From assembly GCA_947176505.1 (NCBI GenBank), contig CAMWQW010000005.1, positions 62,001-126,000 on the forward strand: 64,000 nt of DNA. Reading direction: 5' to 3'. The notes under the pieces are model-generated. The model worked only from the letters and a program-made list of their open reading frames with translations, ran no database searches and had not been told where the DNA came from. Origin of the DNA: an uncultured Lachnospiraceae bacterium (lineage in GTDB: Bacteria; Bacillota; Clostridia; Lachnospirales; Lachnospiraceae). The position numbers were made by a program, and so were the translations under genes. Each line of letters opens with the position of its first letter. The stretch's first letter is position 1. Positions 17,807-25,938 of the stretch are shown one piece after another.

Positions 17807-19306
17807 TTACCCCTTCTTCTCACTCCGCAAATATTTCCTGTTATTGCGGACGCTCATTTTGTATGCAAATAAGTCCTTCCAGATACTCGGATGGAATAGG
17901 AGCAGCAATGGGAAAAGCTCTAATCTTCCGGCGAGCATGTCGAACATCAGGACATACTTGGCAAAATCAGAGAAAAATCCGAAGTTCGCTGCCGGACCGA
18001 CCAGCTCCAGACCGGGACCAATATTGTTGATAGTGGCGGCAACTGCCGTAAATCCGGTAATAAGATCCGTGTTATCAAATGAGATAAGGAACACCGACAG
18101 AACAAAAAGTACCATAAATGTAATAATGTATACATTCACTGTCCGGATTGTTTCATGATCAATCGGTTTTTCATCCATCTGAATTTTCTTGATGCTCTTA
18201 GGATGAATATAGGAAGTGAATTCCTTCCGAACCGTCTTAAAAAGGATAACAAAACGTGACACTTTAATACCGCCGCCCGTACTTCCGGCGCAGGCGCCCA
18301 CGAACATCAGAAGGACAAGGATAATCTTGCATGTGCTGGTCCATGCATTAAAGTCAGTGGTGGAGAAGCCGGTGGTCGTGATAATGGAAGCTACCTGAAA
18401 AGCCGACTGTGTCAATGCGTCAAAAGCGCCGGCACATGTGTCGAGAATACTCAGGAAAATAATTGCGACGGATATCAGTATTGTTAACAGATAATAACGG
18501 ACTTCCTCCATCTGTACGGCTTTTTTCAGTTTGCCAAACAGAACCAGATAGTATGCGTTAAAGTTTACGCCGAATAAAATCATAAAAATAGTAACCACCC
18601 ACTGTAAGTAGGAGGAATAACCGGCAATACTGCTGTTTTTGATACCGAAACCGCCGGTGCCGGCTGTACCGAAGCTGGTACAGAGCGCGTCAAATAATGG
18701 CATTTTGCCGAGAAGAAGCAGAATGGTTTCTATCACGGTCATGCCGAAATAAATCAGATAAAGGATCCGTGCGGTATATTTTACCTTAGGCACCAGTTTG
18801 CCTACGGAGGGACCGGGGCTTTCCGCGCGCATCAGATTAATGTTGGATCCGCCGCTTAAGGGGACGATGGCGAGCAGGAAAACCAATACTCCCATACCTC
18901 CGATCCAGTGGGTAAAGCTTCTCCAGAACAAAGAGCAGTGCGAAAGCGCTTCCACGTCACTTAAGATGCTTGCACCGGTGGTCGTAAATCCGGAGATTGT
19001 CTCAAACAGGGCGTCCGTAAAAGAAGGAATCTCCCCTGTCAGCACGAATGGGAGACAGCCGAAAAAACTTAAAAGAATCCAACTGAGGGCGGTAGCGATA
19101 CAGCCCTCTTTCAGATAGAAGACGCTGTCCGCCGGTTTCCTTCTTGTCATCAGACTGCCTAAGATAAAGCAGGCAGCAGCGACAGGCAGATACCATAAAC
19201 CTTCACGTTCTGTATAGATAAGAGCAATCAGGCAGGGCAGCAGGAGTAAAGCCGCTTCTGTTTTTAAAATATATCCTAAAATGAATCGAATGATTGAACT
19301 GTTCAT
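17807..19306 (-). CDS. trkH: TrkH-family potassium uptake channel subunit
   Basis: 499 aa. Four repeated M1-P-M2 units with selectivity-filter segments such as 'TGASILSD', 'GTAGTGGFGIKNSS' and 'TTTGFSTTDF', each with the single filter glycine typical of Trk/Ktr channels. It moves K+ across the membrane in complex with the RCK protein TrkA encoded 29 bp upstream in the same operon. The only ribosome-site candidate (GGGAGAGG) is rather far from the ATG, so translation may be coupled to trkA. It converges with the FtsX permease gene. Confidence 0.92.
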   Translation of the reverse strand: MNSSIIRFILGYILKTEAALLLLPCLIALIYTEREGLWYLPVAAACFILGSLMTRRKPADSVFYLKEGCIATALSWILLSFFGCLPFVLTGEIPSFTDALFETISGFTTTGASILSDVEALSHCSLFWRSFTHWIGGMGVLVFLLAIVPLSGGSNINLMRAESPGPSVGKLVPKVKYTARILYLIYFGMTVIETILLLLGKMPLFDALCTSFGTAGTGGFGIKNSSIAGYSSYLQWVVTIFMILFGVNFNAYYLVLFGKLKKAVQMEEVRYYLLTILISVAIIFLSILDTCAGAFDALTQSAFQVASIITTTGFSTTDFNAWTSTCKIILVLLMFVGACAGSTGGGIKVSRFVILFKTVRKEFTSYIHPKSIKKIQMDEKPIDHETIRTVNVYIITFMVLFVLSVFLISFDNTDLITGFTAVAATINNIGPGLELVGPAANFGFFSDFAKYVLMFDMLAGRLELFPLLLLFHPSIWKDLFAYKMSVRNNRKYLRSEKKG

Positions 19307-19334
19307 TTGTGTGACCGTGTCCTCTCCCGGTGAA

Positions 19335-20735
19335 TCAGTTTAAAATATCCTGAATCGAATCAAATCCCGTATGTGTCGTGACGATCATGACCGTATCGCC
19401 GACCTGAATGGAGTCATGCCCGCTGGGGATGATAATGGAACCGTTCCGGTTGATAAAAGAAATCAACAGCCCTTTCTTAAGGGAAAGCTCGGCAAGCGGT
19501 ATATTGGTGACTTTAGATTCGTTTTCCACACGAAATTCAATCGCCTCCACGCGGGAGTCAAACATATGATAAAGTGTTTCGATATTGCTGTTCATCGAAT
19601 TTTTCTTGGCGCGCACATAGGCGATAATCGCCTCAGAAGTGATGAACTTCGGATAAATAACGCTGCCAAGATCCAGATTATTCACTACATCGTCAAAGGT
19701 GATACGGTTAATTTTCGTAATTACCTTTGCCTGAGATACCATTTTGGCATGGAGCGTCAGCATGATATTCTCTTCGTCAATGCCTGTCAGCGGAACAAAA
19801 GATTCTGCGTACTCAATGCCTTCCTCTTTGAGAAGCCCTTCACTTGTTCCGTCGCCGTTAATGATAATGGCTTTGGGAAGCAGTATACTCAGTTCCTCAC
19901 AGCGTTTCGGATTATTTTCGATAATCTTGACGGAGATTCCCATGTGGATGAGCTGGGATGCAAGGTAATAGGCGGATCTGCCGCCGCCGATAATCATTGT
20001 ATTTTTAACGGCATGTGTCTTGAAGCCGATTTTCTTCAGGAAAGCCTTTGCACTCGCTCTGGAAGATACAAAAGAAAGTAAGTCTCCTTTTTGTATCCGG
20101 AAATTACCGGAAGGAATGTGGATATCACGATCGCGCTCCACAGCGCAGATTAAAACATTGTCGGCAATATTCTTGCCGAGTGTTCTGCCTAAATCGACAA
20201 TTGTCATACCATCTAACTGATTGCCGTCCGGAACTTTAAACTTAATCATTTCCGCCTGACCGTGTGCAAAAGTGCTTACTTCCAGTGCGGTAGGAAGAAA
20301 AAGAATGCGTGCTGCCTCGCGTGCAGCTTCCAGCTCGGGATTGATAATCATGGCAAGCCCAAGCTGTTCGCGCAGATAGTTGGCTTCCTTGCTGTAATCA
20401 GGAGTGCGGACTCTGGCGATAGCGGAACAGTTACCGACACGTTTGGCAACAGTACAGCACAGAAGATTAAGTTCATCCGAATCGGTCACAGCAATAATCA
20501 AATCTGCAGAGGCAATACCTGCTTCCATCTGGATGCCGAAGCTGGCGCCGTTACCGACAATTCCCATTATGTCATACAGTCCGGTCAATTCCTGAACCTT
20601 CTGCGCGTTATGGTCAATGATAGTGATGTCATGCCCCTCTTTGATGAGCTGCGCAAGAATCGTCCTGCCGACTTTGCCACATCCGACAATAATAATTTTC
20701 AGTCCCTGTTCATCTGAATTCTTTTGTTTAAACAT
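19335..20735 (-). CDS. trkA: TrkA potassium uptake regulatory protein, duplicated RCK
   Basis: 466 aa. Two tandem RCK-N/RCK-C units: Rossmann glycine motifs 'IIIVGCGKVGRTILAQL' (~residue 13) and 'TMIIGGGRSAYYLASQL' (~residue 243), with conserved acidic residues at strand ends ('ITIIDHNAQK', 'VKIIENNPKR') that bind NAD(H) or nucleotides. C-terminal RCK-C domains follow each. ATG 20735 is preferred because GGAGAGGAA lies directly upstream; an upstream in-frame ATG at 20780 has no ribosome site. It gates TrkH and is the first gene of a two-gene operon. Confidence 0.9.
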   Translation of the reverse strand: MFKQKNSDEQGLKIIIVGCGKVGRTILAQLIKEGHDITIIDHNAQKVQELTGLYDIMGIVGNGASFGIQMEAGIASADLIIAVTDSDELNLLCCTVAKRVGNCSAIARVRTPDYSKEANYLREQLGLAMIINPELEAAREAARILFLPTALEVSTFAHGQAEMIKFKVPDGNQLDGMTIVDLGRTLGKNIADNVLICAVERDRDIHIPSGNFRIQKGDLLSFVSSRASAKAFLKKIGFKTHAVKNTMIIGGGRSAYYLASQLIHMGISVKIIENNPKRCEELSILLPKAIIINGDGTSEGLLKEEGIEYAESFVPLTGIDEENIMLTLHAKMVSQAKVITKINRITFDDVVNNLDLGSVIYPKFITSEAIIAYVRAKKNSMNSNIETLYHMFDSRVEAIEFRVENESKVTNIPLAELSLKKGLLISFINRNGSIIIPSGHDSIQVGDTVMIVTTHTGFDSIQDILN

Positions 20736-20962
20736 TTCCTCTCCATTCCGAAGCGTCATACAATTATTTGGCATATGCAAGTATAATATAGCACTTTATA
20801 AAGGAAAAAGCATTATGTTTTTTTATTAGTACATTAGCACCTTAATCAGTCGCCGGAAAAAGCATGATGCATAATACGTCATTGAAATTGCAGCTTGCGC
20901 ACGGTGCGCTTGCGTTTTGCATGTGATGCGATAGAATGAAACAAGAAACGGGAGGTGATGCG

Positions 20963-21424
20963 ATGCGCGTAAGCTATAACAGAGACTCGTCTTTGCAGGA
21001 GGACAGGGTAGATATACAGTACCGGGAAGAAAGTGAACAGATTGAGATTATCCGTAATTTCTTTTCTTCCATGCAGAGTATTACAGGGAGAAAAGAGGAT
21101 GAAATCTGTGTGCTTCACCCGGGGAGCATTTTCTATCTGGAAACGGTTGAGAGAAAGCTTTTTGCTTATCAGGCAGGGGATGTCTATCAACTTGACTACA
21201 GCATGAAACGCTTTTTGGACTGTTTTGGCTGCGAGGGATTTGTACAGATCAGTAAGAACACGATTGTGAATCTGTATCGGGTGAAATATGTAAAAACAGA
21301 TTTAAATATGCGATTGAAACTCGTAATGGATAACGACGAGGTGATTGTTTTAAACAGGACGTATAAGAAAAATTTTCTTGAGGCTTTGTATCATATACGG
21401 GAGGTATGCCATGAAAATCATTAA
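20963..21424 (+). CDS. LytTR-domain DNA-binding protein
   Basis: 153 aa. Residues ~50-150 form a stand-alone LytTR domain without a receiver ('SIFYLETVERKLFAYQ', 'FVQISKNTIVNLYRVKYV', 'VLNRTYKKNFLEAL'). The ATG at 20963 is chosen because GGGAGGTG precedes it by 6 bases; an upstream in-frame ATG at 20936 contains that site. The downstream DUF3021-like membrane protein overlaps it by 14 bp, the usual LytTR-DUF3021 pair of Firmicutes, in which the membrane protein is thought to inhibit the regulator. Targets unknown; autoregulation is likely. Confidence 0.85.
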   Translation: MRVSYNRDSSLQEDRVDIQYREESEQIEIIRNFFSSMQSITGRKEDEICVLHPGSIFYLETVERKLFAYQAGDVYQLDYSMKRFLDCFGCEGFVQISKNTIVNLYRVKYVKTDLNMRLKLVMDNDEVIVLNRTYKKNFLEALYHIREVCHENH

Positions 21425-21866
21425 TAAACAAAACTTTTTTTCTACGGTATGTGTCATCTATACGCTGCTTGTACTGGGGAAACTCGTGCTTGAGTATATC
21501 ACACAGGGAGCATGGGGGAACTATCAGGGGAATCTGCTTGTGATGTTCGTACTGTCAGTGCTGCCGGTATTTGTGTTGTCGCAGCACTATCGGTTTCAGA
21601 AGTATCCGCTGCTTGCAGTGATCGTGGTGCAGTATCTTGTGCTAATTGGCGGCGTTATGCTTTTTACATGGGTATCGGGGCTCTTCGAGCCGTTACACAA
21701 AGACGCTTATCGTGATATGTTCCTGTCATTCAGCGTTCCCTACGCTATCGGAGCAGTCGTTTACTATATATCGTTGTTTTATGAGGTGAAGAAGGTCAAT
21801 CGTATGTTGAAAGCGATGAAAGAAGAAATGCCGGAAGGGCAGAACCAAGACCGGCAGGTAAAGTGA
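21411..21866 (+). CDS. DUF3021-like four-helix membrane protein
   Basis: 151 aa with four predicted membrane helices (~10-27, 42-60, 70-92, 103-125) and a charged cytoplasmic C-terminus ('KKVNRMLKAMKEEMPEG'). Overlap with the LytTR gene and topology match DUF3021 proteins, the membrane partners of stand-alone LytTR regulators. GGGAGGTATGCC precedes the ATG. In the known pairs the membrane protein holds the regulator inactive; the same is inferred here. Confidence 0.7.
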   Translation: MKIINKQNFFSTVCVIYTLLVLGKLVLEYITQGAWGNYQGNLLVMFVLSVLPVFVLSQHYRFQKYPLLAVIVVQYLVLIGGVMLFTWVSGLFEPLHKDAYRDMFLSFSVPYAIGAVVYYISLFYEVKKVNRMLKAMKEEMPEGQNQDRQVK

Positions 21867-21895
21867 CAGAGGGATTAGAGAGGAGAGAAAAGGAA

Positions 21896-22552
21896 ATGGA
21901 TGGAAAGAAAATAACGGGAACGGATTATCTGGGACTCGGATTATGGGCATTCGGCGGGCTTGGAATGGAGGCGCTTTACGCTTATCTGCTGGAGCCGATG
22001 ATATACGGTGGACCGATGCAGGAGTGGTCTGTGGTACAGACTATTGTACACTGGATATTGACATGTGCCACATGGGGGATTTTTGCGGCGGTTCTTATCA
22101 GAAAATCCGGGACGAAATATAATTTTCCCTTGACTGATAAAGGGATGAAGATGACTCTTGTGAGGGTAGGTGTGTGCCTTGTTTTTATCGCAGCGGCATG
22201 TTGGATTGATTCTATGTCTTGGGGCGGATTTAAGGTGTATTTGGAATTTCAGAGAAGAGGATTGTTGCTTTTTGTTTTTCAGTATATTTATTACGCCTTT
22301 GAGACGATGCTGTTTCTGTTGATTATTGTGTTCGGGCAGAAGGCGTGCGAAGTATGGTTTCATCGAGAAAACTTTCCCTTTGGCGGAATCATTTGCGGAC
22401 TGACATGGGGACTTGCGCACATGTTTACCAAAGACATTCTTACCGGTATACTTGGTTTGCTTCTCGGTGTGGCGCTTGGCAGTGCATATCTAGTAGTCAA
22501 CAGGGATTTGCGCAAAGCGTATGTGGTAATGTTCTTCATGTTTGTGCTGTGA
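21896..22552 (+). CDS. Multi-pass membrane protein, distantly CPBP-like
   Basis: 218 aa with six predicted membrane helices. The C-terminal 'ICGLTWGLAHMFTKD' followed by 'LLLGVALGSAYLVVNRD' recalls motifs 3 and 4 of CPBP/Abi proteases, but the EExxxR motif 1 is not evident, so enzymatic activity is doubtful. ATG 21896 follows GAGAGGAGAG; a GTG overlapping the previous stop is the alternative. It is probably in the LytTR-DUF3021 operon and could be its regulated output. Function unknown. Confidence 0.6.
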   Translation: MDGKKITGTDYLGLGLWAFGGLGMEALYAYLLEPMIYGGPMQEWSVVQTIVHWILTCATWGIFAAVLIRKSGTKYNFPLTDKGMKMTLVRVGVCLVFIAAACWIDSMSWGGFKVYLEFQRRGLLLFVFQYIYYAFETMLFLLIIVFGQKACEVWFHRENFPFGGIICGLTWGLAHMFTKDILTGILGLLLGVALGSAYLVVNRDLRKAYVVMFFMFVL

Positions 22553-22622
22553 TGTTAAGAGACCGCGGTAATCGGAGGGGAGCAAAGAGAAAAGCTGCGA
22601 ACTTTCCATGAAGTGAAATATT

Positions 22623-22676
22623 GGTTGCGCAACCGACATTTGCTGACTTGACGTCTGGAATGTGTCGCGCAACCGG
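22623..22676. repeat. Imperfect inverted repeat between membrane-protein and MFS genes
   Basis: GGTTGCGC (22623-22630) is the inverse of GCGCAACC (22667-22674), and inner segments CGACATT and AATGTGTCG also pair with a small bulge. The left arm itself is the palindrome GGTTGCGCAACC. A T5 run follows at 22683-22687. It could be a terminator for the LytTR operon or an operator for the MFS gene at 22794. Confidence 0.35.
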
Positions 22677-22793
22677 TGATGTGTTTTTATGATAATAGCA
22701 ACATAAACCGAACAGGATATTCATTTGGAATGCAGCATGTAAATGCGAAGTGAAATATCTGTGAGGGAGTAAAGAGTAAAGGAGATTGTTATC

Positions 22794-24035
22794 ATGGAAA
22801 ACAAACTATTTACAAAGGATTTTACATTGGTGGTAATCGGACAGATTATCTCACTGTTCGGCAATGCGGCGATTCGGTTTGCATTGCCGCTTTATTTATT
22901 GAATCAGACAGGTTCCTCCGCACTGTACGGAACGGTAATGGCATTGTCGTTCGTTCCGGCGGTTTTGCTGTCGCCGGTGGGCGGTTTGATTGCTGACCGT
23001 GTCAACAAAAGGAATATCATGGTGATACTTGATTTTTCTACGGCAGGGGTAATATTATTGTTTATGTTTCTGATGAATCATGTCAGTCTGGTATTACTGC
23101 TTACTGTTACATTGATGATTTTGTACGGGATTGCGGGAGCTTACCAGCCAGCCGTACAGGCGTCTGTCCCCGCATTGGTGGCGCAGGATGCGTTTATGAG
23201 CGCTAATGCGGTGATTAATGTCATCAGTTCTTTTGCATCATTGCTTGGACCGGTATTGGGAGGCATTCTATACAGCGCATACGGTTTAATTCCTGTACTG
23301 GAAGTCAGTATTGCCAGTTTTGTGGTGTCAGCAGTGATGGAGATATTCATCAGGATTCCGTATCAGAAACGGAAAGCAGAAGGCAGTATCGTGCGGACGG
23401 CACTTAAAGATTTAAAAGAGAGTGTATATTTTATCTGCAGGGAAAAACCGTTGATCGGTCAGGGACTGCTCGTAGTCTGCGGGATTAATCTGTTCCTTTC
23501 TGCCATGATTATTGTGGGACTTCCATATCTGATCACGGAAGTGCTTCCTTTCGAGACGGCGCAGGCAAACCGACTGTACGGGTATGCACAGGGAGCGTTG
23601 GCGGCAGGCGGCATTGCAGGCGGTATCAGCGCCGGTGCTCTGGGAAAGAGACTTAGAGTAAGTAAAGCCGGGAATCTACTGATTATGGGCGCTGTATGTG
23701 TATTTCCGATAGGTTCCGCGCTTCTTTGGCTGAATTCGGGTGTGGCAGTCTATATGACAATCACATCGTGCTGCTTTGTGATTATGGTTATCTCTACCAT
23801 ATTTACGGTACAGATCATGTCTTTTATGCAGGCAGAGACGCCCCAGAACCTTGTCGGTAAAGTCATCGCAGTGGCAATGACCGGCTCGATGTGTGCGCAG
23901 CCGTTTGGGAATGCGCTATATGGATTTTTGTTTGAACTGCTCGCAGGATATGAGGCGGTAGTCGTACTGTTTGCAGGCGTAGTGTCTCTTACGATTGCAG
24001 TTAGGGCAAAAAGGGTGTTTTCTAAGTTGGAGTGA
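22794..24035 (+). CDS. Major facilitator superfamily exporter
   Basis: 413 aa with twelve predicted membrane helices. The segment 'PVGGLIADRVNKRNIMV' between helices 2 and 3 is the MFS signature loop (G-x-L-x-D-R-x-N-K-R). Overall it resembles the macrolide-efflux (MefA-like) branch of 12-helix drug exporters. AAAGGAG is well placed before the ATG. It stands alone, with 240 bp upstream containing the inverted repeat noted separately. Substrate unknown; drug or peptide export is a family inference. Confidence 0.85.
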   Translation: MENKLFTKDFTLVVIGQIISLFGNAAIRFALPLYLLNQTGSSALYGTVMALSFVPAVLLSPVGGLIADRVNKRNIMVILDFSTAGVILLFMFLMNHVSLVLLLTVTLMILYGIAGAYQPAVQASVPALVAQDAFMSANAVINVISSFASLLGPVLGGILYSAYGLIPVLEVSIASFVVSAVMEIFIRIPYQKRKAEGSIVRTALKDLKESVYFICREKPLIGQGLLVVCGINLFLSAMIIVGLPYLITEVLPFETAQANRLYGYAQGALAAGGIAGGISAGALGKRLRVSKAGNLLIMGAVCVFPIGSALLWLNSGVAVYMTITSCCFVIMVISTIFTVQIMSFMQAETPQNLVGKVIAVAMTGSMCAQPFGNALYGFLFELLAGYEAVVVLFAGVVSLTIAVRAKRVFSKLE

Positions 24036-24166
24036 TTCTTCCTAAACGGTAAGCGGTTCACCTTTCGCCAAGTGATTACATTTGAGAACTTCCTGTATTT
24101 CGGAGGAAAAAAATATAAACGTGAAATTTGTTCCGGAACTACGGTGTATCACTTTGGATTTTGTGA

Positions 24167-24272
24167 TACAATAGACGCAAGTCCGGCGGCTTGCGTCGCA
24201 AGAATTGCGATGCAATTCTTGCCGGAATGATTTACGCTGTGGCATTTGTTTATATAGTACAATAGACGCAAG
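24167..24272. repeat. Direct repeat flanking two hairpins, upstream of PAP2 gene
   Basis: The 15-mer TACAATAGACGCAAG occurs twice (24167-24181 and 24258-24272), 91 bp apart. Between them are two perfect hairpins: GACGCAAG/CTTGCGTC (24174-24197, 8-bp stem) and GCAAGAATTGC/GCAATTCTTGC (24198-24222, 11-bp stem). TACAAT is -10-like in each copy. It may be a duplicated promoter, a small palindromic repeat insertion, or a structured leader. The remainder of the 274-bp gap shows nothing else. Confidence 0.5.
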
Positions 24273-24309
24273 CCATAAATAAACGAATAAGAGGGAAAGG
24301 CGGGAAAAT

Positions 24310-24867
24310 ATGCTGAATCTGTTATCGAGTCTGGACGACAACATACTGCTCTTTTTTCAGGAGGTAATCAGGAATCCTGTTCTGACGCCTCCTCTGAAGG
24401 TTATTACGACACTTGGGAACGGTGGTGCAATCTGGATTGTATTGACGATTCTCCTGCTGCTTATTCCAAAGACAAGAAAAGTGGGGTTTATGACAAGCTT
24501 GTCACTTATTGGGACACTGCTGGTCAACAATGTATTTCTCAAGAATGTGGTGAATCGTACGCGTCCCTACGAGGTGATTGAGGGACTGACCTATCTTGTG
24601 CGGACTCCGGTAGATTCTTCTTTTCCGTCGGGGCACTCGGCATGTTCTTTTGCGGTGGCGTGCATTATGTTCCGCAGGCTCCCTAAGAAATATGGCATAC
24701 CGGCGCTGATTCTCGCAATATTGATTGCACTTTCGCGGTTGTATGTGGGTGTGCATTATCCGAGCGATGTGTTGTTTGGAACAATCAGTGGCATTGCAAT
24801 CAGCTATGTGGCGGAAGCGTTGGCAGAGTGGATCCTGAAGCAGAAAAAACGCACAGGAGAAGCGTAG
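24310..24867 (+). CDS. PAP2-superfamily membrane phosphatase (BcrC-like)
   Basis: 185 aa, five to six membrane helices. All three phosphatase motifs are present: 'KNVVNRTRP' (KX6RP-like), 'SFPSGHSAC' (PSGH) and 'SRLYVGVHYPSD' (SRX5HX3D), giving the catalytic His pair and phosphate-binding Arg and Lys. Family members dephosphorylate lipid pyrophosphates such as undecaprenyl pyrophosphate at the outer membrane face. In a region with peptide-antibiotic defences, a bacitracin-relevant role is plausible but not shown. GGGAAAGGCGGG lies before the ATG. Confidence 0.87.
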   Translation: MLNLLSSLDDNILLFFQEVIRNPVLTPPLKVITTLGNGGAIWIVLTILLLLIPKTRKVGFMTSLSLIGTLLVNNVFLKNVVNRTRPYEVIEGLTYLVRTPVDSSFPSGHSACSFAVACIMFRRLPKKYGIPALILAILIALSRLYVGVHYPSDVLFGTISGIAISYVAEALAEWILKQKKRTGEA

Positions 24868-24930
24868 GAACGGGAATAGAAGAAGTGTTGACACAAGTGT
24901 CATATATTAAAGCGGAAGGAGAGGCAGCAT

Positions 24931-25908
24931 ATGGAAAAGATTAAATTTGCGATTCTTGCTACCGGCAACATAGCCGGCAGCATGGCGGAGGCGGTGAGCC
25001 GTCTTGACATATTTGAATGTTATGCGGCGGCGTCCAGAAGCTATGAGAAAGCAAAGAGCTTTGCGGATCAATGGGGATTTGAGAAAGCCTATGGTTCTTA
25101 CGAGGAGATGGTGGAAGATTCGGAAGTGGAACTTGTCTATGTCGCGTCTCCTCATTCTCATCATTATCAACATGCGAAGCTATGTCTGGAGCATGGGAAA
25201 CATGTGCTTTTGGAAAAAGCATTTACGGTTAATGCGTCGCAGGCGGAAGAGCTGATTACACTGGCAAGGGAGAAAGGGCTTCTTTTAGCGGAGGCATTCT
25301 GGCCAAGATACATGCCCAGCAGGAAGATGATTGCCGATTTGATTACGCAGGGAACAATCGGGGAAGTACGGTCTGTCATAGCGGATTTCGGAGCGCCGCT
25401 TACGCATGTTGAAAGATTGAGTAATCCTAAGCTGGCTGGTGGCGCACTGCTGGACTTAGGAGTCTATCCGTTGAATTTTGCATTGACAATTTTCACAGGG
25501 AAGGTGCTGGATATTCAGTCGAGTGCGGTCATGTCACCGGAGGGAGTGGACTGGATGAACGGCATAACGCTGACTTTTGAGGATAACAAGATGGCAGTCC
25601 TGCACAGTAACATGCTTGCCTATATGGATAACCGCGGAATCATCTACGGTGACAAAGGTTATATCGAGATGGGCGATTTGAATAACTGTTCGGAGATTCG
25701 AGTTTATGATGAAAATAAGAAACTGACCGGATGCTATCCGGTGCCTGAACAGATTAACGGATATGAATATGAGGCAATTGCATGCGCGGAGGCAATCAGA
25801 AGCGGGCAGATAGAGTGTGTGCAGATGCCTCACAGTGAGACGATGCGTCTGATGAAAATTCTGGATGCGGTCAGAGAACAGTGGGGATTTAAACTGCCCT
25901 GTGAGTAG
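24931..25908 (+). CDS. Gfo/Idh/MocA-family NAD(P)-dependent oxidoreductase
   Basis: 325 aa. The N-terminal Rossmann strand reads 'IKFAILATGNIAGSMAEAV', and 'ASPHSHHYQHAKLCLEHGKH' plus 'LLEKAFTVN' is the family EKP motif (here EKA) with the catalytic lysine. The C-terminal alpha/beta domain contains 'GGALLDLGVYPLNFAL', the usual D-x-G-x-Y/H substrate region. It resembles dimeric dihydrodiol dehydrogenase-like members that oxidise sugars or cyclitols. Cytoplasmic. Followed 30 bp later by a MATE gene; no pathway partner nearby. Confidence 0.88.
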   Translation: MEKIKFAILATGNIAGSMAEAVSRLDIFECYAAASRSYEKAKSFADQWGFEKAYGSYEEMVEDSEVELVYVASPHSHHYQHAKLCLEHGKHVLLEKAFTVNASQAEELITLAREKGLLLAEAFWPRYMPSRKMIADLITQGTIGEVRSVIADFGAPLTHVERLSNPKLAGGALLDLGVYPLNFALTIFTGKVLDIQSSAVMSPEGVDWMNGITLTFEDNKMAVLHSNMLAYMDNRGIIYGDKGYIEMGDLNNCSEIRVYDENKKLTGCYPVPEQINGYEYEAIACAEAIRSGQIECVQMPHSETMRLMKILDAVREQWGFKLPCE

Positions 25909-25938
25909 ATTTAATGATGTGACTTGCGGAGACTACAT

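Noticed and set aside
24167..24272. Miniature inverted-repeat transposable element
   Set aside because: The outer repeats are direct, not inverted, and no target duplication is seen; kept only as a repeat feature.
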